Positions 45,501 through 55,200 of a stretch of DNA of 64,000 nucleotides are shown here, piece after piece. Under the pieces are notes generated by a model that saw only the letters and a list, made by a program, of their open reading frames with translations, ran no database searches and had not been told where the DNA came from. The position numbers and the translations under genes are program-made. The stretch covers positions 12,128,173 through 12,192,172 of the forward strand of contig LR990045.1 of NCBI GenBank assembly GCA_905147135.1. Reading direction: 5' to 3'. This DNA is from Blastobasis lacticolella. Its lineage: Eukaryota; Arthropoda; Insecta; Lepidoptera; Blastobasidae. Position 1 is the first letter of the stretch. Each line of letters begins with the position of its first letter.

Positions 45501-46841
45501 TATAATCGAAGGTTTCCAGTATTAAATCCGCCTGATAAGTGAAAAGATTATGTAGCAGGTATCATAGACCAGGGTTACTTTAAATTATGAATAGAATATG
45601 AATAAGAACATTTATTGCCACAAGACAAAAATAAAATGCTTCTGGTTGTGGGGAAAAATTGGTCACTAGACTCGCTTTTTTGGACCGTGACGGACTGTTG
45701 ATGACAACTTTCGTATTTCACTTAGGTAAAAGTAAAGAATACCTGATTAAAATCTACTATAATCAATTCATTTGCATTATGCACTTCGTTTGAATCTAAA
45801 CTAAAACTAATACTTTAATTTTCCAACGTGACGCTTTAAATAATTTTATTATGGCATACTTGTTGAATTGAATTAACATACAGATAAGTCTTTTCTGTGC
45901 AATTCTACGCAAAGGCAGTTGCAGGTAAAATCTAGCGAGGTATAAAAGCTATTATTACTGCGGTATACCTTCCAGTCCATAAACCTCGCAGTTCTACTTG
46001 GCTAGTGTTTATTAGCAGTTAAATATAAGGATTATAGTACCTTATAAACGTGTAATAGCTAAAACTAGCCCTGAGGCTATCAGCAAGTTATATAGACGTC
46101 ATAAGAGAGCCATTACTCAGTTGCCTTATTGTTAGCAGGATGAAATGGCCATGGAGGAAATTGGCAGAACAGAGAACTGCTGAGGTAGGATAGCACAACG
46201 CACCACGTTTAGTACGCCACTTAATAACTTTGCAGCGAAATATTATGATATGTAACCATGGGAGGCACTATCACCACCAAAATTGTGATATCACGAGCGT
46301 TGTGTTGTAGCACGGTTGCATCTATAGCACTTAATAAGTTTATGTGTGGTTTTCATATAATTTATAACAAATGTAAATATAGTACAGACAATGCAGTAGC
46401 AATGCTATTCTACGTTTTCATTCGATCATTGCTTTCGATCAGATGATCTGTCAGAACTTGTCCCGAGAGTATCCCAGTCATTTTTACCAGGAGAGCCTAT
46501 TTAACAAATGTCTTTTACAGAACTCCGTCTTCGTGGGCAGTATGGGTGGCATGGCCCTCATACCGGAGAGTCCACCGAGACGGTCGCGCTCCGCTGCCGA
46601 CCTTCCCGCGCTGGTGCCGCCGTCTGAGGCCCCCCATTCTACGCCAAGGGCCTCAAGAGCCGCCAGCCTGCACAGCGCCGTGGACCTGAGAGTCTACGTG
46701 CCATCCCCTCGGACCTCAAGAGCCGCCAGCCTCCACTCCGCTGTCGACATGCCTGGAGCTGTTCAAGTACATGTCAGAGGGTCCGGTGGGAACCTGAACA
46801 GGCCACGAAGCCCTCGCAGACTTACTATAACAAATGTGTAA
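30432..46841 (+). CDS. Single-pass membrane protein, FNDC4/5-like tail (last six coding exons)
   Basis: Exons 30432-30515, 31984-32076, 39268-39379, 41807-41894, 42229-42327 and 46521-46841 all have AG acceptors and GT donors, and their phases join without a stop to give about 265 residues. The order is a Gly/Pro/Ser-rich linker, a segment VVVRAEEALIVAFVLLLWVA followed by AIALFFNRWGKIR (one membrane span and a basic stop-transfer), then a cytoplasmic tail with MLEPYQPKFQQQHRQ, a Cys/Tyr/Pro-rich part and a Ser/Arg-rich end. The E-x-LI..V..WV..IALF and following EP resemble the membrane region of vertebrate FNDC4/FNDC5 as I recall it, so upstream exons may encode an FN3 domain. The start lies upstream and was not found. 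The exons are GC-rich against AT-rich introns full of transposable elements. Confidence 0.75.
30985..31215 (-). repeat. tRNA-headed SINE, second family, antisense
   Basis: The inverse carries a tRNA-like head with AGAGGTCCCGTGTTAGATTC near 31155-31180, then a body ending in the ccaaagtaagctaagcttgt region. It is the same family as the split copy at 33915-34071 plus 35161-35245. It lies in intron 1 of gene 1. Confidence 0.6.
31617..31866 (+). repeat. Repeat family D, copy 2
   Basis: It starts CAACCCCCGACAAAAAAAAA and ends gtaaacttggtcgggggtta. The ends are short inverted repeats (AACCCCCGAC and GTCGGGGGTT). Copies are at 18185, 48288 and 55855. It is widespread in insects in my recollection; its mechanism is unclear. 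Confidence 0.6.
31984..32076 (+). CDS. Membrane protein gene 1, second visible exon
   Basis: Acceptor tgttgtctctggcag, donor GACCC|GTGAGT. In phase it encodes EWSGATGGPPAEVVLRLHPH then PTPRGNGSLET, still ahead of the membrane span. The three other frames across this GC-rich exon are shadows. Confidence 0.7.
32242..32599. mobile_element. 358-bp MITE with perfect 33-bp inverted ends
   Basis: 32242-32274 (CCCCTTTTATATGACAGTTG, then CATAAACTACTAT) is the exact inverse of 32567-32599. The interior holds gtcgaggatatcaagcggcg, as in its larger relative just downstream. It lies in intron 2 of gene 1. Confidence 0.8.
32600..33370 (+). mobile_element. Larger relative of the 33-bp-end MITE
   Basis: It contains inverted pairs actttatctacactcata (about 32672) and tatgagtgtagataaacta (about 33345), and a repeated inner block (tttcgatacagc..atgaaaatagtatggaaaat) at 33070 and 33200. 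It is inverted relative to 1931-2607. No transposase frame is evident. Confidence 0.6.
33915..34071 (+). repeat. tRNA-headed SINE, second family, 5' part
   Basis: GCGACCAGAGTGGTTCAGTT and GGTCCCGGGTTCGATTCCC give clear A- and B-box-like sequences. The body continues (atgatgaacttcaatttatg) and is interrupted at 34070. The rest resumes at 35161. I regard the tRNA-like head as part of the SINE. Confidence 0.65.
34070..35161 (+). mobile_element. Pogo-like (Tc1/mariner) element, internally deleted
   Basis: Left end GGTAGACCGGGGACAATTGT at 34070; the right end is the inverse GGTAGACCGGGGACA (one extra G) ending at 35161-35162. TA flanks both sides. Repeats of CAATTGTACC lie near both ends (34086, 34440, 34870). 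A plus-strand relic at 34620-34830 reads KENDPGSCEEEKEEWYCIMC and MESYSASQPNEK, resembling the Cys-containing C-terminus of pogo transposases. The rest of the transposase is missing. The 162-codon minus-strand frame (34426-34914) is its shadow. Confidence 0.7.
35163..35245 (+). repeat. tRNA-headed SINE, second family, 3' part
   Basis: taagcagtttatcagttatc followed by taacacccat and the gctagatggcgc phrase continue the SINE broken at 34071, as shown by the unbroken antisense copy at 30985-31215. Confidence 0.65.
35640..35790 (+). repeat. Family A fragment
   Basis: The phrases cagcctcatggtaaccagtt, then cctacggacgttcgcc and gaccccgtaaaacc follow the family A order. Confidence 0.45.
35800..38590. 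other. Intron sequence of gene 1, nothing identified
   Basis: The stretch is AT-rich. The phrase aaactggaactaagt with ttttgaaatgtc at 37371-37400 recurs at 51586-51620, so an unnamed repeat is present. No exon is supported. Confidence 0.35.
38615..38948 (+). mobile_element. tRNA-derived SINE, copy in gene 1 intron
   Basis: It has the head ggagcatcggtcgcctggtg, the B-box-like GGGTTCAAATCC, and the tail acattaacgccaagatgat. It is flanked by TTTATTATTAT(AT)CGTAACT on both sides, a long target duplication. Confidence 0.75.
38971..39227 (+). mobile_element. Short retroposon family B, copy 4
   Basis: It starts GGCCGTGTGGTGTCCGGCAG and ends gggctgtgatgatg. ATATCGTAACT is duplicated at 38960-38970 and 39228-39238. 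The left duplicate is also the right target duplication of the SINE before it. It ends about 40 bp before the transmembrane exon. Confidence 0.8.
39268..39379 (+). CDS. Membrane protein gene 1, transmembrane exon
   Basis: Acceptor ttatctctttgtcctag, donor ATAAG|GTGCGT. It encodes LNGSGVVVRAEEALIVAFVL, then LLWVAAIALFFNRWGKIR: about 21 hydrophobic residues bounded by acidic residues outside and RWGKIR inside. NGS is a potential N-glycosylation site on the presumed outer side. The intron before it is about 7.2 kb. Confidence 0.8.
39675..39805 (+). repeat. Family A fragment
   Basis: acaggcaagcgggccactta, then gtcacggtcagttgcctgcc and tatggacatcagcaacacca match family A. Confidence 0.5.
41270..41440 (-). 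repeat. Family C fragment
   Basis: The inverse contains tctatttcagccgccaagca and the ttgtattccagtttgaagga phrase, matching 17940-18030. Confidence 0.4.
41807..41894 (+). CDS. Membrane protein gene 1, juxtamembrane cytoplasmic exon
   Basis: Acceptor ggaattctgcccgcag, donor CCGCAT|GTGAGT. It encodes MLEPYQPKFQQQHRQSCALA then ETSVVVPPH. Phase 2 in, phase 0 out. Confidence 0.8.
42229..42327 (+). CDS. Membrane protein gene 1, fifth visible exon
   Basis: Acceptor ctgtacacag, donor CGACAG|GTGATA. It encodes 33 residues, HRASLSRGCMSYDCGAAFPS then YQPCGYPAHRPRQ, with three Cys and three Tyr in the cytoplasmic tail. Both boundaries are phase 0. Confidence 0.75.
42780..42975 (+). repeat. Decayed family B fragment
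   Basis: The order is aataggcagcagcattttct, caactcgtctgacaagcgta, attatggcaatgctctccgc, then gtaatgggctgttgatgtga. It lies in the last intron of gene 1. Confidence 0.55.
43740..44230. repeat. Probable retroelement 3' sequence
   Basis: A tandem cataattcataattcataatc is followed by atttatttgctgtaaacatg. The pattern suggests the antisense 3' end of a non-LTR element, but no coding sequence confirms it. Confidence 0.3.
44231..46440. other. Last intron of gene 1, nothing firm
   Basis: A 126-codon frame at 45072-45452 shows no motif. A phrase near 45353 (cagtctcagggtttccag) weakly repeats one near 38470, so repeat origin is likely. Confidence 0.35.
46521..46841 (+). CDS. Membrane protein gene 1, terminal exon
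   Basis: Acceptor atgtcttttacag. 106 codons end at TAA 46839-46841. It begins NSVFVGSMGGMALIPESPPR. It then carries three related units, PRRSRSAADLPALVPP, PRASRAASLHSAVDLRVYVP and PRTSRAASLHSAVDM, and ends PRRLTITNV. The Ser/Arg units resemble basophilic-kinase sites (R-x-x-S); phosphorylation is only an inference. A candidate poly(A) signal AATAAA lies near 47967, which would give a 3' UTR of about 1.1 kb. Confidence 0.8.
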   Translation, partial: NSVFVGSMGGMALIPESPPRRSRSAADLPALVPPSEAPHSTPRASRAASLHSAVDLRVYVPSPRTSRAASLHSAVDMPGAVQVHVRGSGGNLNRPRSPRRLTITNV

Positions 46842-48287
46842 ACTATCTCAACTGTCTCTGGACCAAATGTATGACCTCTATAGTTCTAGACCGTTGGCGG
46901 TATCAATGTTGACGTGTATTATGCAGCATATGAAGTTACTCTAGGTTTTGGATCTTGCGGCTATAGAAGTAAAGGTCTACGCAAGAAAGTGGGTAGCTTG
47001 ATATCCTGCCGTGAACGCAGCTCTGATTGGGAGGGTGCTCAATTATATTATTGATATTGATACAGTTGATCTCTATTACTCGGCTCAATTTATGCGATAA
47101 ATATTAATAGTTCCACCACTCAAGTTCACTTATATATTAGTGTTTCTATCAAGTCGTTAGGAATATAGCTGGATTGGTCGGTCTATATTCAGTAGCTAAG
47201 TATAATGTAGTTAAAACAATGAGAGGAAAGCACATTTCTTCATGTTGGTGTTAACAAAGCTGTCTACCTATATTCTAAAGGCAGAGCATCGTAACTTAAC
47301 TCGTCAATTAGAACAGATCGCTCTCTATATAGGCCGACATTCTCTTCAGTTTGTAGCTGAAACTGATATAATATTCACCAGATGAATAATATCACAGACA
47401 AATTGAAACGACCTCTCTCTTTGAATACGAAAGCGGATCGCAACGTGGAATGTACCAATTAAACTTAAACTAACCTAGTTATAAGCTCCCTATCCTAATC
47501 TTTCAAATTTTCCAGTAGTTCGTACTTAGTATCCCAATATCTTTCTCTTCGTCATATCTATTCTGATAGTATTCTAAGTAATCGATAGCGCGTAATACAA
47601 CGCATTCTTTAGACGTGTGGTGCTACTTTAAGATTAACTGCGTAAGTAAATATTTCAGAATCTATTGAGACATTCATATAGATATCTGTAATAGTCAAAA
47701 AAGGTTAGCGTTAGTCCCTTAAAAATATGAGTCTATTTTTCAAGAAAAAACTTCATGTTGATCGTTACAACTTAGATTTACTACTTATTTTAACAAATTA
47801 ATCCTTTAAATTAAATAATGAAAAGCTAGAATTTATTAAATGAAACAAACTAAAGTCACAAATAATAAATGCTTAAATAACTATCTAATATTTGAGTGTT
47901 TTCTTAATTATTTAAGTTAATATTTGTTACAAATATGTAGTTAACCTAGAATTTAATTTAAAAATGTGTAATAAAAACAAGAGTGTGAGCAAAGCAGAGG
48001 CTTTCATTGCTGCCTACTAAATTATATTTTATCTCCATATTTGGACGTTAACATAACATTCCTAACATTATCAGTTAGCCCTGTCAAATACGTCCTAATA
48101 TCTTATTTCATTAGAGTTAGCTGTATGTAACTTTAAAGCACAAAATCTCATCTGTAATTTTTACACTCAAGTATCATGTTATCGTAGAATCTCATGACAA
48201 TCTTTTTACCCTTTTAATATTTTTAACTGACTTCTGCCCTCGTGATATTTTCAGCCCTTGTGCCTGTAAACTCATTAAGTGTGTTTA

Positions 48288-48610
48288 ACCTCCGACGAAA
48301 AAAGGGGGGTGTTATAAGTTTGACGTGTGTATGATCTGTTTATTCTGACTTGTCTTAGTTGGTGAACAAACAATGCCCAAAATCACGACTATTACTATAT
48401 ACGTTATAGATGTCGAGAATTATACAAGAAACCCATACAATGTGAATTTCAACGAATACTGCTGCACATTATCCATTTAAATACATCATTTCCTTGACCA
48501 AATCGAGATGGTTGTTTGCTCAGTTTCATTAACATCGGTTCCATAGTTTAAAAAATGTATGAGTATATGTAAACTTGGTCGGGAGTTATCCAACTTTTTT
48601 TGTCGTTTGA
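48288..48610 (+). repeat. Repeat family D, copy 3
   Basis: It starts taacctccgacgaaaaaagg and ends gtaaacttggtcgggagtta. It matches 31617-31866 at both ends and carries a longer middle. Confidence 0.6.
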
Positions 48611-49057
48611 TTATATCTTAGGCACATAAATATTTTTTATTGTTTCGTAATGGTATTTTGTTGGTGCGCACTATAAAGAAAACTATTATTTTATGACGAC
48701 AAAAGTAAGACAGTGAGACACACCCACACACAGTACACAGTGTACAGTGTCCTCCAAAAACCGTTAGGAAGCTTACGGTAAGCTAGGAATCTATCTAAGC
48801 ACAAAGTTAAGAGGACGTGTTAAATTTATTTTTCCCGTAGATGGGACCAATAGGTACAAATTGGGTCTGACTCGAGCCTTTTATAGGAGAAGTCCCCCGG
48901 CGTGAAGTATTGCCTGTAATTAAGGGGTTCAGATCTGAGCCAGACGAAGGCTAGCTCTTATACAGTTCGAAACGTTGGTTTCCAGCCAAGCTTGGGTAGT
49001 TTAATTATATAAAAAAAGTATAATTTTCTGTGCGTTTTACTTCATTCAGTCATGGAG

Positions 49058-49423
49058 GATACTCTTCGGAGAGCGTCGGTGGCCGAGCGGTTAGAGTATC
49101 CGACTCGTAAGCCAGAGGTCCCGGGTCCGAATCCCGCTCCGGCATGTACCAATGACTGTTTTCTGAGTTATGTACATTAGTTGAATACTAACCGATGCTC
49201 TTACGGTGAGGGAAAACATCGTGATGAAACCTTCAGGCGACTGGATGTGTAACCATGATCCAATCTGGTCAGGTTCCCCTGGTAGCAGGGTTATGGAGGT
49301 CAGATGGCAGTCGCTCCACTGTAATTACCTGACCTGCCAAATCCTGGATCATGGTCACGGCGGACCCCGGACCCACGTGCGCGAGAGCACCACCGGGACA
49401 TTAACGCCAAGATGATTTTTTAA
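49058..49423 (+). mobile_element. tRNA-derived SINE, best-preserved copy
   Basis: GTCGGTGGCCGAGCGGTTAG (A-box-like) and CCGGGTCCGAATCCCGC (B-box-like) form the head. The body has gctcttacggtgagggaaaa and the tail gacattaacgccaagatgat. AGTCATGGAG is duplicated at 49048-49057 and 49424-49433. Related copies are at 22371, 38615, 54598, 59089, 52551 and 30095. Confidence 0.8.
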
Positions 49424-50324
49424 AGTCATGGAGTCTCTTCCTGAAAAAAAGTGAAATGGCGGTAAATCGAAAGAATTTTTAACAGTCATGTTAAACGTGA
49501 ACCAAATTCAATAAAATTGAAATGAAAAAAAAAACGTTACAGTATTTATAGCCAGACTAGTATACGGTACAATATAATAACAGCCCTCATAGAGGTGGGG
49601 TTTGAAACCAACACCCCGTATAAGTAATTTCCCCGCGATCAATGCTTAAACAATCCGTAAGTAATAGAATCTCCTTCATTTTTCCTTGACTCAAAATCAA
49701 TACCGCGCTTCGTTTAGAGGCCATTCACGGTATTCACCAGTCATAAATAAGTGCTCATAAATAGGTTGGTACTTAATAAGGCATTCCAATACCATTTTGT
49801 TCCGCGAGTCGCCTACTACGCTGCTATGACATGCTAAGGTTGTACGTACAATGTATAACGTTTATTTCTCACTGTTCAAATTAATTCCAAGACTGTTATC
49901 AAACATTTACTTTCGCGGTATCTTTGTTGCAGAACTTGTTATATGTGGCAAAAACCACAGCACAGACAAACATTGTGACTAAAAATTAATAATGCGACTA
50001 GACTGCTCAAATTGAGCTAATGAAAAATAAAGTGTTTTTTGTTATTTTAACTTTAAGTGTTCGAAAATTTATTATGTACGTTGACTCGAGACTCTTGTGC
50101 AGCAAGTCTGATTTGACTCCGGTGTTTGATAAATCTGACACTTTGATTGTTATATATATTATCTTAAAGATGGTGTGAAAAGAAGAGTAGGTAGATATGC
50201 ACCTCTGGGATAAAATTCTCTTAGTTTTGGTGATTTGAAACCCTTGCTTCACTCAGGACTCTACATGAGTCCCTTGCTTCGCTTGGGTGTTAAGTTTCTT
50301 CATCCAGATGCAGTATGAAATATG

Positions 50325-50515
50325 GTCCGTTTCCAGTGCTCCATGGGGTGGGGATTTGGGGAACAGTGGTTTTGGCCTTTTTGCTGCCAGAGCAACGTTT
50401 TATAGAGGTGGGCAACGCATTGGCAATACTCTTGGTGTTGCTAATGTCTATAGGCAGTGGTGACCACTTACCATCAGGTGGCCCGCTTGCCTGTTTGCCT
50501 GCCGTATGACATATA
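50325..50515 (-). repeat. Family A copy, antisense
   Basis: The inverse reads gcaaacaggcaagcgggcca, then cctgatggtaagtggtcacc and ctatagacattagcaacacc. Confidence 0.6.
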
Positions 50516-51627
50516 AAAATATATATAATTTTTGCGTCGGTGGTTAAAATGGTTGGAAAGTGAAATGTGTCCTATCCAACCTAGGATCAAGGTCTACCTA
50601 GCCTTCTTTATCTATTTGGAACTCTGTGGTTCTAGTAGACTCAATAACATTCAATAACAAAGAAAATGACATTACCATTTTAGGAAATACCAAAACGCAG
50701 TTGTGTCCTCCATTGTCAATGTAATTTTCAACATTTTAGCGAATGCGATGTGTTTTTTTTTTCATAGCAATAATGCTAAAATATTATTGTTATTAGTTCT
50801 AAGTAGAGGAAGGTACAGTGAATTATTGAAAAATAACAAAGTTAACAAAAATTCAAACTACAAGGTGGAACAAGTTGTCGTTTGACTGAGTTAACTAACT
50901 CTCTAATCTAACTTTTAGATTAACCTCAATTATTATTAAATTAATATTTAGATTGAAAGACAAAGGACCATATTTTCATCAGCAACTACCAGATCCGTAG
51001 ACGACCAGAATTTCTTTTCGCAAATGATGTAGGTTTTTGACATTACATAAATATTGAAATATGATTTGTACGTAAGGCCTACAGTAATTTTAATTAATTT
51101 AACAATGCTAGTGCATCAACATTTATCATCAGTCTATCATGTATTAGTCTACCTACGCCAATAGGTATAACCTGTATGCTATATTTACATAGAAACTGTA
51201 TTTATATTTTATAAAACCTAGCGTAACTCTAACATAGTCACAAATTATTTATAATACCTAAATATTATGTACATAACGAAAGTAATTTTATTAAAACAGA
51301 TTCAAACAAACAATAAATGATTTTTTTGTATCTGGACCTAATCCTTTTCCTGACCTTTCCTAACCCTTCCTTAGCCTGGACGATGTCTAAAAAAAAACTA
51401 TATAGGTTAATATACCACAAAATCGGCGGCAGCGTTTTCGTTTCATCGTGTTATAATAACTGCAATTCGCATACCGTGCTCTAACATAACACGGAACCTC
51501 TATGGGCGCGCACACGGCGGTGGAGTGCGGAGAACGCCGAAAACAGACTTGCGCATACGGTGCTACAAACTTATCTAACCCGGTGGCTAAAACTGGAACT
51601 AAGTTCTTATTTTGAAATGTCATATCA

Positions 51628-51654
51628 ATGCCAATTATAGAGACGCTATCTCCG
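51628..51654 (+). CDS. Possible first exon of the SLC36-like gene
   Basis: ATG CCA ATT ... CCG|GTAAGA encodes MPIIETLSP in phase 0 and would join the 52242 exon in frame. The flank (aaactggaactaagttc..ttttgaaatgtc) repeats at 37371-37400, so it may only be repeat sequence. No other start was found. Confidence 0.2.
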
Positions 51655-52241
51655 GTAAGAAAAGTTTGTAGCATCTTTAAATTCTCCACGTCTTTATATC
51701 ACTATGTCCCTTTTCATTGGTCCACGTGCTCTGAACATAGAGTTTGTAGAGTAGTAGCTGTTTGGTCTTTGAGTATTGGCCATGGAGATATGACATTTCA
51801 AGGTTTTTATTGTTTCTTTACATGTGGTTATACTGATTTCCGAATAATCTTTATTAGAGTAATATTAGTGAGACCAATCCCAAGTACTTGCATTAATGTA
51901 TTTTAATATCCATGCACATGTTAGATTTTTAGTAAACGGTCAAAATTTCAATAAGCGGTAGAGTTTCTTACTGAAAGATTAACTTGTTCAAGTCAAAATG
52001 TTTCGAATTTCTGAAACGGTTTTGTCGGTACGATATATTTCATAAAAACCGTCTTTATGTTAATGAAAATTCTCCACTTCATCATGATCCCGAATAGCAT
52101 AGTACAGCATACAGCATAGTCTCTTGAAAACCTGGTCATTCTAGTGTACCTACTTTTATGCTGTATCACTGTACAGTTTCTTCGAAATCTTTTGTACTTA
52201 CTTTTTTTTCATGGGGATGATGATAATCCACACATTTTCAG

Positions 52242-52277
52242 GATGAAGTCTTTCTTGCAGTTACTAGGCGCCACTCT
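52242..52277 (+). CDS. SLC36-like gene, 36-nt exon
   Basis: Acceptor cacacattttcag, donor CACTCT|GTAAGT. Twelve codons, DEVFLAVTRRHS, phase 0 at both ends, compatible with the next exon. The ATG at 52243 in another frame (MKSFLQ) would end in phase 2 and not fit the next exon. Confidence 0.5.
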
Positions 52278-55200
52278 GTAAGTATAATTATTTAAATGAC
52301 TTAATCCCTTATCCATTTTTGCGGCCAAGCAATGATGCTTCCATTGTTGTATATTGCAATAGCCCGCGCAATTATAGACATTATGCATTTCATCTTAGTC
52401 ATCAAAGTGACAATGCGTTTTTGCATTTTTGTTGCCTGCAGCCTGAATGTATAAATTAAAGATGCTATGGCTGATAGTTACCACTTCACCATCAGGTGGG
52501 CTGTTTACTCGTTTGACACTGAGTAGCATAAAAAAACAAGTACTTATTATGGGAGTCGGCAGTCTAATGGATAACGGATCCGATTCGTAAGTGAGATGTA
52601 CCCAGTTCGCTCTTCTGTACCCATGCTAATGTACCAATGACCTTTTTTAAAATTGTGTACACTTGAACACTAGCCTACGCTCTCACGGTGAAGAAAATCA
52701 TTGTGAAAAAACCTGCACATTCTGGCAATTGAATGCATAACTATAATCGAGCTTGGTCAGGATCCTATCTTAACTGAGTCACGGAGGTCAGATCGCAGCC
52801 GCTCATGTAATATAGGGGTTGACTGTGTTGACATTTAGACATTATCGAAGATGTGTTTTGTTTTTCAGTCAAAGTCGACAAATGACATACAGGTGGTCTC
52901 GGAAAATGCTGTGCAGTCTAAGTCGAAATTCCCATTCTCTCGTAAAGGTTCAATCAAAACAGAGGTGAGTTTTGCTGGTCGTAATAAGTATAGTACACCT
53001 GCACAACCGATGGTTGAAGAGGCAAAACGGTTCTCGGATGACGACTGCGTATCTAAATCCGGCAAACACTGCGTAGGACGACCCCCAGGAGATAAACGGA
53101 CGACTTTGTAAAGGTCATGCGAAAATGAAAATTATAAGAGTATTTATTGAATTAGGATTACGTTAATTAATCTCTTTTGTGTGAAAGTTAAGCGAGTTCA
53201 TCCAGTTAGGGGGCGATCAGCGCGTAAGAGTGCCTACACCGGCGAGACACCGGACACCGATACACGTTACGCACATAACCGCCCAGGCAAATCATGTACA
53301 CTCCACCAGCTCAAGTTATGTTTTATCTAATGTAGGCAACCGATGTATGCAAAGCCTGTAGTATAGTGTAGGTCCAACAATGGGTATCCTGACCTGAGAC
53401 TGAGAGGATAAAGTATATTAGATTCGATAATTCGTATTATTAATCAAAACATAGAGGACATCAAACAATAAAAGATACAGAACAATGATTGCAAAGGATG
53501 AAATCTACATTATGACTAGCAGTTTCCAATCGATAATTCAGTTCCCAATTCAAAATCGTTTCAATTCCAATTGAGTTTCATGTAGACCAATGAAATAGAG
53601 TACATGCCCGTCCGCACAGCAACCGCCTTCTTACCGCATACGAAATGAGAAGTTACTCTAGTAGCGCGGCCACTACGCTGTTGTTTCGCGGATGCTACGC
53701 GATGGCTAGGCGGGACGCTACGCTGTCGCTATGCTGACACTACGAGGAGTTTCTAAGTGGACGCAGCGCATGCGCTGTTAGGATGCGATGCAGAGACTTG
53801 GTGGGCGTTGTGCATTCGTTGTTCGTTGCGCGTTCGGTGTTCAGACGCTTTGCTGACGTTGACGGTACGAGGATTTTGCCAATTATGTCAATGGATGGTT
53901 TACAACGTAGGCTATATCCACACTGACAGGCAACTTGCATAGCACCTAGAGCCTAGCTCACTTAGAGGGTAGCGCACAGCGATGGTGCCACACCAGGGTT
54001 GTCGCGATGACGTAGCCAGCCCATGAGAAAGATGTACCCGTTTCTTGAAGGCTTCAATGTCGTACCGTCGTAAGTGTCGCAGCTGATGTAAATAAAATTA
54101 GGCCAGATTCCACTGTACGAGTAATAAGGCTACAGTACCTGTAGTAGGACTCGGGTAGGTCCAGTGATAGGACTGCCGAGATCGTCTGCATCGGTACCAC
54201 CGCATTGTATATTTCTGCCACCTGCGGTGGTGCATTATATCTAACATTAAATAGTAGATGTAAAAGATAACAGTTGCCACGTTATATAAGATAGGCAGTT
54301 TGTACGTAATACTTTTGTTTTGTAAACGCAGGAGGACGAACCGATCGAATTAAAGCCGTCTACTAAGGTTAACACGAATTACGTGTCCGAAATAGCGCGT
54401 TCTGTAAGCCTTCTATTTCCACGGATGGACGACTACATGCATACGTACCACAAGGTGCATACGGAAGAGGATGCAAAGGATTACGACTTCGTCAGCAACA
54501 GAGACAGACCCTCTACAATGAACCTGACGTGAGTGATATTCAGTATCACACTAGCGCTGAAATTTTGTCATTATCTTCGTCAATAGGCCACAACAGTGCT
54601 CGCGCACACGAGTGCCCGGGGTCTGCCTTGACCATGATCCCGGATTTTTCAGATCAGATAATTACTGTGGAGCGACTGCCATCTGAGCTACGTGACTCTG
54701 CTACCAGGGGAACCTAAGCAGATTGGACCATGGTTACACATTCAGTCGCCTGAAAGTACAGGTTTCATCACGATGTTTACATACCTCAAAAAAGAGTCAT
54801 TGGTACATGGCCTCAGCGGGATTCGAACTCGGTACCTCTCGCTTACGAGTCAGTCAGATACCTTAACCGCTCGGCCACCGATGCTCCAGTTGAACTTAAA
54901 ACTACTTCATATTAGTGGAGAATTTTGCCATAATATTTGGTTATAGTAATTTCCATTTGGTCAATAAAACACGTCATCGAAGTCATTTACTTGTCATTCA
55001 GCAGGCGGGTTGAATATCGTAGTTTTGATGCTCGAGAGAAAACACTGCTGTACATTTTCTGGTCTATGGAGTTCAAGCTGGCTTGGGCGTCTGGGACACC
55101 GTAGATTAGAGAGTGGGTAGCATCGTTCTCTGTTGGATTTTAACACTGCAATATCCAACCCTGCCAAGCGCGATGATTAGTCCAAGCGAGAGCAAGTCTA

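Noticed and set aside
51628..51654. MPIIETLSP as a confident first exon of the transporter gene
   Set aside because: Phase fits, but the surrounding sequence repeats at 37371-37400; it is listed only as a low-confidence candidate.
52243..52277. MKSFLQLLGATL as a signal-peptide-like start
   Set aside because: This frame leaves phase 2, which does not match the following exon; the DEVFLAVTRRHS frame does.
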